From: Paenibacillus oralis
GTDB lineage: Bacteria; Bacillota; Bacilli; Paenibacillales; Paenibacillaceae
NCBI RefSeq assembly: GCF_003863965.1
Contig: NZ_RRCN01000001.1
Span: 5,352,304 to 5,416,303, forward strand
Direction: 5' to 3'
DNA length: 64,000 nt
Position 1 is the stretch's first letter; each line of letters starts with the position of its first letter. The notes below the pieces were generated by a model. The model was not told the DNA's origin and did no database searches. It saw only the letters and a program-made list of their open reading frames with translations. A program made the position numbers and the translations under genes. Positions 59,448 through 64,000 of this stretch are shown one piece after another.

Positions 59448-60344
59448 ATGCATACCGCAATCTATCGGACAACGGGGGAAAAAGTGGCTGATGCGGTCAT
59501 TTTCCTATTCGTTTTGCTGCTGACGTTTCTGATATTGTATCCGCTCTTATTCGTGTTGTTCGCGTCGCTCTCGGACCCGCGGCAAATCTACGACAACCCC
59601 CTGCTGCTTTGGCCAAAAGGCTTTCAGGTGCAAAGCTATCTCACCATTTTTGAAAATAAGGATATCTGGCGCAGTTACGGCAACACGATTTTGTACACGA
59701 CCGTCGGCACCGCGCTGAACGTGATCATGACGATCCTCGGCGCGTATCCGTTGTCAAGGCGGCGTTTTTTCGGCAAAAACATCTTTACGTTTCTGTTTAC
59801 CTTCACCATGTTTTTCAGCGGCGGCCTCATTCCCAGTTATTTGGTCAATCAGTCGCTGGGCATCGTCAACACGATGTGGGTGCTCATTTTGCCGGGGGCG
59901 ATCAGCGCGTATAACCTGATCATCATGCGGACTTTTTTTCAGACGCAAATTCCCGTCGAGCTCGAAGAAAGCGCCTATGTGGACGGTTGCAGCGATTACC
60001 GGCTGCTGTACAAAATCGTCCTGCCGCTCTCAACCCCCATTGTCGCGGTGATGGTGCTGTTTTACGGCGTCGGCCATTGGAATTCATATTTTGACGCGAT
60101 GATTTATCTCTCGGACCGCTCCCTGTATCCTCTGCAACTGATCCTGCGCGAAATATTGATCCAAAACGATTTCCGGCAAATGGTCGCGATCGCCATCGAT
60201 GACGGTTACGCGGACCGGATGGTGGTGCAGGAGGGGATTAAATACGCCGTCGTGGTCGTTTCCTCGCTGCCGCTGCTCATTTTGTATCCGCTGCTTTCCA
60301 AATTTTTTGAAAAAGGGATTTTGGTCGGTGCCATTAAAGGCTGA
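59448..60344 (+). CDS. Sugar ABC transporter permease, YtcP type
   Basis: About 298 residues from the ATG at 59448 (GAAGGGAGG upstream). Six helices, with a first helix at VADAVIFLFVLLLTFLILYPLLFVLFASLSDP. The EAA loop is ESAYVDGCSDYRLLYKIVLPLSTP. Typical of the YtcP/LplC group that pairs with LplB. It starts 20 bases after the first permease and is followed closely by the binding protein. The substrate is likely an oligosaccharide, perhaps of plant or cell-wall origin; not determinable here. Confidence 0.9.
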   Translation: MHTAIYRTTGEKVADAVIFLFVLLLTFLILYPLLFVLFASLSDPRQIYDNPLLLWPKGFQVQSYLTIFENKDIWRSYGNTILYTTVGTALNVIMTILGAYPLSRRRFFGKNIFTFLFTFTMFFSGGLIPSYLVNQSLGIVNTMWVLILPGAISAYNLIIMRTFFQTQIPVELEESAYVDGCSDYRLLYKIVLPLSTPIVAVMVLFYGVGHWNSYFDAMIYLSDRSLYPLQLILREILIQNDFRQMVAIAIDDGYADRMVVQEGIKYAVVVVSSLPLLILYPLLSKFFEKGILVGAIKG

Positions 60345-60363
60345 AGAAAGAGGGGATGATGTG

Positions 60364-61965
60364 ATGGAACGACGGCTTCGCTGGTTTATGGTCGGTTTGC
60401 TGGCGCTGAGCTTAGTGCTTGGAGGCTGCGGCTCCAAAGGAGGGACGCCCAAGGAAGAAGGGGAAACGGACGGACCGGTTACGCTGAAATTTGCGCGGGT
60501 TAGCTACAATGATGTCCGGCCGCCGTCGAAGGATTTGTGGATGTGGAAAAAATACGAGGAAAAAACCGGCGTCCATATCGAATGGGAGGAAATTCCCGGC
60601 GCCAGCCTAACCGAACGCAAAAATGTCATGCTCGGCTCCAATCAATTGCCTGATGCGTTTTACCAGATCGGCTTCAGCAACGATGAGTTGATCAGCTACG
60701 GAGGGCAGGGTATTTTTTTACCGCTGGAGGATCTGATCGAGGAACATGCCCCCAACTTGAAAAAGCTGTTTACGGACTACCCCGAGGTGAAAAAAGCGCT
60801 GACGATGCCGGACGGTCATATTTATTCGCTGCCCTACATCGACAGTGCGCTGACATACCGCTCGATCCGGCTGTACATCAATCAAACCTGGCTGGACCGG
60901 CTGGGGCTTGAGGCGCCGGCCACAACCGACGAGCTCAGGGAGGTGCTGCTGGCCTTCAAAGAACAAGACGCCAACGGCAACGGCGATCCGCATGACGAGA
61001 TGGGCTGGGTGATGCCTTCCGGCTCTATCAACAGTATGTTCGAGCGCCAGCTGCTCGGCAGCTTCGGCATGGGGAACGGCGGCTTGAAGGCGGCGGAAAG
61101 ATGGATTTACAAGGATAAGGACGGTGAGCTGAAGCTCGTCTTTAACGATCCGAAATATAAGCAGGTGCTGCAATATTTGCATCAGCTGTACCGGGACGGC
61201 ACCTTGCCGCTCTTCAACTATTCCGAGTATGAATATGCCCAGTGGGTCACTGACGCTTCGGGTGACAAGGTCGGCGCTTTCTCCTGGGGAGATCCGGCCT
61301 ATATCGGAACCACGGGCCCGAAAAATTTCATCGGGATCAACGTGCTCGCCGGGCCGGGCGGCGACAAGGTGGTCAACTGGATGGACCCGATGACGCGCGG
61401 CACTTCCTCGTTTACGGTCACCAAAGCCAATAAGCATCCGGAGGAAACGATCGCCTGGGTCGATTATTTTTACGGGGAAGAAGGCTCGATGTATGGGTTC
61501 TTCGGCAGCGAAGGGGAGACATACAATATGGTGGACGGTAAACCGGTGTATATCGATGAAATTTTGCATTATGAGGGCGGGCAGCAGCTTGGCGCCTTCC
61601 AATACGTCGACAACGTCTACGGGGGTTATTATCCTTACGTCGAACCGCCGGCGGAGCTTCGTTCCGCCGCCAAAGGCAAAACGGTGGACGAGGACTTTAA
61701 GACGGATTCGGCAGAGCTGGAAAAGTATCTTCCCGAGGAAATTTGGCCGACCTTTGTGCCGACGCCGGAGGAAAGCAAGGAACAAAGCGCGGTTTTGACC
61801 GACATCAACAAATACATTACGGAAATGCGTGTTAAATTCGTGACCGGCAAAGCCAATTTCGAGTCGGACTGGGACCATTACGTCAACACGCTGGACCGGA
61901 TGGGCACGCAAAAATATTTGGAAATTCAGAAAGCGCAATACGAACGTTACAACGCCGTGCAATAA
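60364..61965 (+). CDS. Extracellular solute-binding lipoprotein, LplA/YtcQ type
   Basis: About 533 residues from the ATG at 60364 (GAGGGGATGAT upstream). Signal peptide with lipobox: MVGLLALSLVLGGCGSKGG, Cys near residue 22. The mature part has the family blocks DLWMWKKYEEKTGVHIEWEEIPG, GQGIFLPLEDLIEEHAPNLKKLF, YSLPYID and DANGNGDPHDEMG (a calcium-binding-like loop). It captures the sugar outside the membrane and hands it to the two permeases. Length is typical of LplA-like proteins. Confidence 0.9.
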   Translation: MERRLRWFMVGLLALSLVLGGCGSKGGTPKEEGETDGPVTLKFARVSYNDVRPPSKDLWMWKKYEEKTGVHIEWEEIPGASLTERKNVMLGSNQLPDAFYQIGFSNDELISYGGQGIFLPLEDLIEEHAPNLKKLFTDYPEVKKALTMPDGHIYSLPYIDSALTYRSIRLYINQTWLDRLGLEAPATTDELREVLLAFKEQDANGNGDPHDEMGWVMPSGSINSMFERQLLGSFGMGNGGLKAAERWIYKDKDGELKLVFNDPKYKQVLQYLHQLYRDGTLPLFNYSEYEYAQWVTDASGDKVGAFSWGDPAYIGTTGPKNFIGINVLAGPGGDKVVNWMDPMTRGTSSFTVTKANKHPEETIAWVDYFYGEEGSMYGFFGSEGETYNMVDGKPVYIDEILHYEGGQQLGAFQYVDNVYGGYYPYVEPPAELRSAAKGKTVDEDFKTDSAELEKYLPEEIWPTFVPTPEESKEQSAVLTDINKYITEMRVKFVTGKANFESDWDHYVNTLDRMGTQKYLEIQKAQYERYNAVQ

Positions 61966-61997
61966 TTTTTTAAGAAATAGAGGGACGGAGACGGAGC

Positions 61998-63095
61998 ATG
62001 AGAGGGACGCTGTACAGTAAAATCGTCGAGGAAATGAAAGCAAAAATCGCTTCAGGCGTGTATAAGGCCGATGATCAACTGCCGACGGAAGCGGAGTTGA
62101 CCGAACGCTTTGGTGTCAGCCGGGTAACGAGCCGGCGGGCGCTGGAGGAGCTGGAGAAGGAAGGCTACATTTACCGGATTCAGGGCAGCGGCAGCTTCGT
62201 CAAACCGTTAGGCCGGTTTCAGAAGGAACAAACCGCGCGGATCGGAAAAATGATTTCCCTCATTATCCCCGAGGAGGACGACCGGGGGACGATGGGCTAC
62301 ATTCGCGGGGCTTCCGAATGGTTGAACAAGCACGGTTATTTTTTGAGCGTACACCAGAGCAATTATGACGACAGCAAGGAAAGGAACCTGCTGGATACGC
62401 TGCCGCGGCGCGGGGCCTCGGCCCTCATTTATTACCCGCGGGCCCAGGGGAACTTCGACATTCTCCATAAACTGTCCCTGGAAGAGTACCCGATCGTGAT
62501 GATTGATAAGCATTTTGAGAGCCTTTCGATCGGCAGCGTCGAATCGGACAATGTGGACGGCACGTATCAGGCCGTGTCCCATCTGACCAGGCTGGGCCAC
62601 CGCAAGATCGGCTTTTTGTCCAGCGTTTCCCTGGAATCGACTTCCTCGGTACTCGACCGGTATTTCGGCTACTGCCAGGCGCTGAAGGATGCTGGCATCC
62701 CGCTGGATTGCCGCTGGGTTCATTTGGACGGGAGAGCCACGATCGAGGAGCGGGGACGGGACCGCTTTTTTGAGGAACTGCTGGAATTGTACGTCAGCGA
62801 GGGGGTGACCGCCGTCCAGGCGGAAAACGATCTCGTCGCCGCCAGTTTGCTGAACCGCTGCCTGGACGGCGGTCTGCGCGTGCCGGAGGACCTTTCCATC
62901 ATCGGCTACGACAACAATCCGCTGACAGAGCATGTCGCCGTTCCGCTGACGACGGTCGGGCAAAATTTTTACGAAATCGGCCGCAAAGCGGCTGCCGTCG
63001 TGGTCGACTGGCTGGAGCACGCGGCGGTTTGCCGGAAGCGCCTCAAAATCCCCGTCAAGCTGGTTGAACGCGAATCCACGGCGAAAAGGGCTTAG
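61998..63095 (+). CDS. GntR-LacI type transcriptional regulator (AraR-like)
   Basis: A 365-residue two-domain regulator. N-terminal GntR winged helix: LYSKIVEEMKAKIASGVYKADDQLPTEAELTERFGVSRVTSRRALEELEKEGYIYRIQGSGSFV. C-terminal LacI/periplasmic-binding sensor domain: SLIIPEEDDRGTMGYIRGASEWLNKHGYF through GYDNNPLTEHVAVPLTTVGQNFYEIGRKAA. This is the AraR architecture. It is in the same direction, 32 bases after the binding protein gene, and probably represses the operon from the palindrome at 58283 until a sugar binds. The effector is unknown. Confidence 0.9.
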   Translation: MRGTLYSKIVEEMKAKIASGVYKADDQLPTEAELTERFGVSRVTSRRALEELEKEGYIYRIQGSGSFVKPLGRFQKEQTARIGKMISLIIPEEDDRGTMGYIRGASEWLNKHGYFLSVHQSNYDDSKERNLLDTLPRRGASALIYYPRAQGNFDILHKLSLEEYPIVMIDKHFESLSIGSVESDNVDGTYQAVSHLTRLGHRKIGFLSSVSLESTSSVLDRYFGYCQALKDAGIPLDCRWVHLDGRATIEERGRDRFFEELLELYVSEGVTAVQAENDLVAASLLNRCLDGGLRVPEDLSIIGYDNNPLTEHVAVPLTTVGQNFYEIGRKAAAVVVDWLEHAAVCRKRLKIPVKLVERESTAKRA

Positions 63096-63360
63096 CAGTC
63101 GAGAAGAAATCGATGAACCTTTATTCAGATTATGGAAGGATAATATCAGGACATACTCAAAATTTGTGGGGAACAGTTATTCCTACTGAACTCCATTATC
63201 GTCTCCCAAACCAATACATGATTGTTGAATCTAATAGTTGCAAAAGATACAGTTACTTATCCGGAAATATTGCCATAGTTTCGATAGACGTTTTTCTTAT
63301 ACGTAAATTTTCGAAAACCATAAAACTCAACTATATAAACAGCACTTCCCCCGGATTCGA

Positions 63361-63412
63361 TTGACTGAAATCGTATACAATGCTACAATTTTTTTATAAA
63401 TTTACGTAAATT
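63361..63412 (+). promoter_or_regulatory. Promoter and operator of the lacI-type gene
   Basis: TTGACT (63361-63366), 17-base spacer, TACAAT (63384-63389). AATTTACGTAAATT (63399-63412), a perfect palindrome with the central CG of LacI-family operators, lies just after the start site. A related half, TTATACGTAAATT, is at 63298-63310. This points to autorepression with two sites. The preceding AT-rich stretch (63096-63360) holds no convincing gene. Confidence 0.75.
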
Positions 63413-63432
63413 CATGGGTGGGGGTGTGAGAA

Positions 63433-64000
63433 TTGGCGACAATTAAAGAGATAGCTAAGGAAGCCGGCGTGTCGATAGCCACGGTTTCCCATGTGATTAA
63501 TAAAACGAGATACGTAAGTCCCGAGCTGGTGGAAAAAGTGGAAGGCGTCATCAAGCAATTGGGCTACGACAAGAAAATCGCGGTTGCCGGCAATAAGTTC
63601 AGAATCGGCAAAAAATCGGAGATCGCCCTGCTCCTGCCGGGATTGTCGGGGACGCTTTTTTCCCAGCTGGCATCGGCGATTTCATCCTGTTTGACCGAGC
63701 GGGGTTATAGTTTAACGGTCTATTTCCATCATGACGACGTGACGCTGGAGAAGAACATCATTACCAACATTCTGAACAACAAGCGGATCGCGGGTCTGAT
63801 CATCGTGCCGGCCAGCACGGAGGCGAAGCAGTTCCAGAAGCTTAAGCAGCAGCAGATTCCGTTTCTGTTCCTGGACCGCAAGGTTGATCTCAAGGGCGTC
63901 GGCTCGGTGCTGGCGGACAGCAGGGAAGGGATTTACAGAGGCTGCATCCATCTGTTGAAATCGGGACATGAGGAAATCGCCTTGATCATCGAAAAAGGGG
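63433..64000 (+). CDS. LacI-family transcriptional regulator (3'-truncated by window edge)
   Basis: The frame runs from a TTG at 63433 (GGGTGGGGGTGTGAG upstream) to the window edge, 189 codons. The N-terminal LacI helix-turn-helix and hinge are clear: LATIKEIAKEAGVSIATVSHVINKTRYVSPELVEKVEGVIKQLGY. A sensor domain follows (IGKKSEIALLLPGLSGTLFSQLASAISSCL, then GLIIVPAST and FLFLDRKVDL). The ligand is unknown. Its own operator lies in the promoter. It may control the sugar operon upstream or genes beyond the window. Confidence 0.9.
   Translation, partial: MATIKEIAKEAGVSIATVSHVINKTRYVSPELVEKVEGVIKQLGYDKKIAVAGNKFRIGKKSEIALLLPGLSGTLFSQLASAISSCLTERGYSLTVYFHHDDVTLEKNIITNILNNKRIAGLIIVPASTEAKQFQKLKQQQIPFLFLDRKVDLKGVGSVLADSREGIYRGCIHLLKSGHEEIALIIEKG

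Noticed and set aside
60718..62043. 441-codon minus-strand frame
   Set aside because: Shadow of the solute-binding lipoprotein gene; His/Leu/Arg-rich translation without motifs.
63113..63364. 83-codon frame in the AT-rich gap before the lacI-type gene
   Set aside because: Weak RBS, no family resemblance, and it runs into the promoter of the next gene. Composition is that of non-coding DNA.
1..64000. CRISPR arrays, tRNA and rRNA genes, prophage
   Set aside because: No spaced direct repeats of the right length, no cloverleaf with a TTCRANNC arm in the gaps inspected, no rRNA-like stretch and no phage structural genes. Gaps were read by eye only.

Overview
The window looks like a chromosomal segment of a spore-forming Gram-positive bacterium of the Paenibacillus type. 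The evidence is Shine-Dalgarno sites of the AGGAGG kind, many TTG and GTG starts, intrinsic terminators, spore-coat families (CotF, CotD, DUF3231), a narGHJI-nreABC nitrate cluster of the Firmicutes kind, a Bce antimicrobial-peptide module, LplB/YtcP-type sugar permeases and a moderately high GC content. No tRNA, rRNA or CRISPR array was seen. The assignment to Paenibacillus is an inference from gene content, not from a marker gene.

Layout. 1-2.1 kb: sulfolipid genes (5'-truncated SqdB plus an SqdX-like glycosyltransferase). 2.1-3.8 kb: acyl-CoA ligase behind a FapR-like palindrome. 4.4-5.7 kb: c-di-AMP (ydaO-type) riboswitch and terminator ahead of an ectoine hydroxylase gene. 5.8-7.2 kb: small and coat-like proteins. 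7.4-9.3 kb: AraC regulator and aldo/keto reductase. 9.5-12.3 kb: ABC-F ATPase, CotD-like protein and YebC. 12.4-12.75 kb: copy A of a dispersed intergenic repeat. 12.8-15.4 kb: pxpBCA 5-oxoprolinase. 15.8-17.8 kb: XdhC and MocA-like proteins. 18.3-24.8 kb: transporters and regulators (EmrB-type MFS with MarR, a DMT-Crp-DMT operon, Nudix, secreted endonuclease). 24.9-27.1 kb: accessory stretch with a repeat fragment, a catalytically eroded IS1595-type transposase and a minisatellite.

27.2-37.9 kb: anaerobic nitrate respiration: narGHJI, the nitrate/oxygen sensor system nreABC, a hemerythrin-like protein and a nitrate/nitrite transporter. 38-41.1 kb: sulfolactate genes (comA, comB) around an MFS transporter. 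41.2-44.6 kb: DUF3231 protein, a nonsense-disrupted DUF4367-like gene, repeat copy B, an aldo/keto reductase and a YitT protein. 44.7-45.8 kb: bioB behind a BirA operator. 45.9-50.4 kb: BceRS-BceAB. 50.4-52.7 kb: thioredoxin-reductase-like flavoprotein and a LysM-M14 peptidase.

53.0-58.1 kb holds the most unusual locus: three translationally coupled genes encoding a TerB-N/TerB-C protein, a BREX-type (BrxD/DUF2791) ATPase and an Lhr-like (BrxHI-like) helicase, without other BREX genes nearby. This is a strong candidate for a poorly characterised DNA-processing or defence module. 58.3-64 kb is an ABC sugar-uptake operon (two permeases, binding lipoprotein, GntR-LacI regulator) followed by a LacI regulator that runs off the window. 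Promoter, operator and terminator calls are from reading the sequence only.
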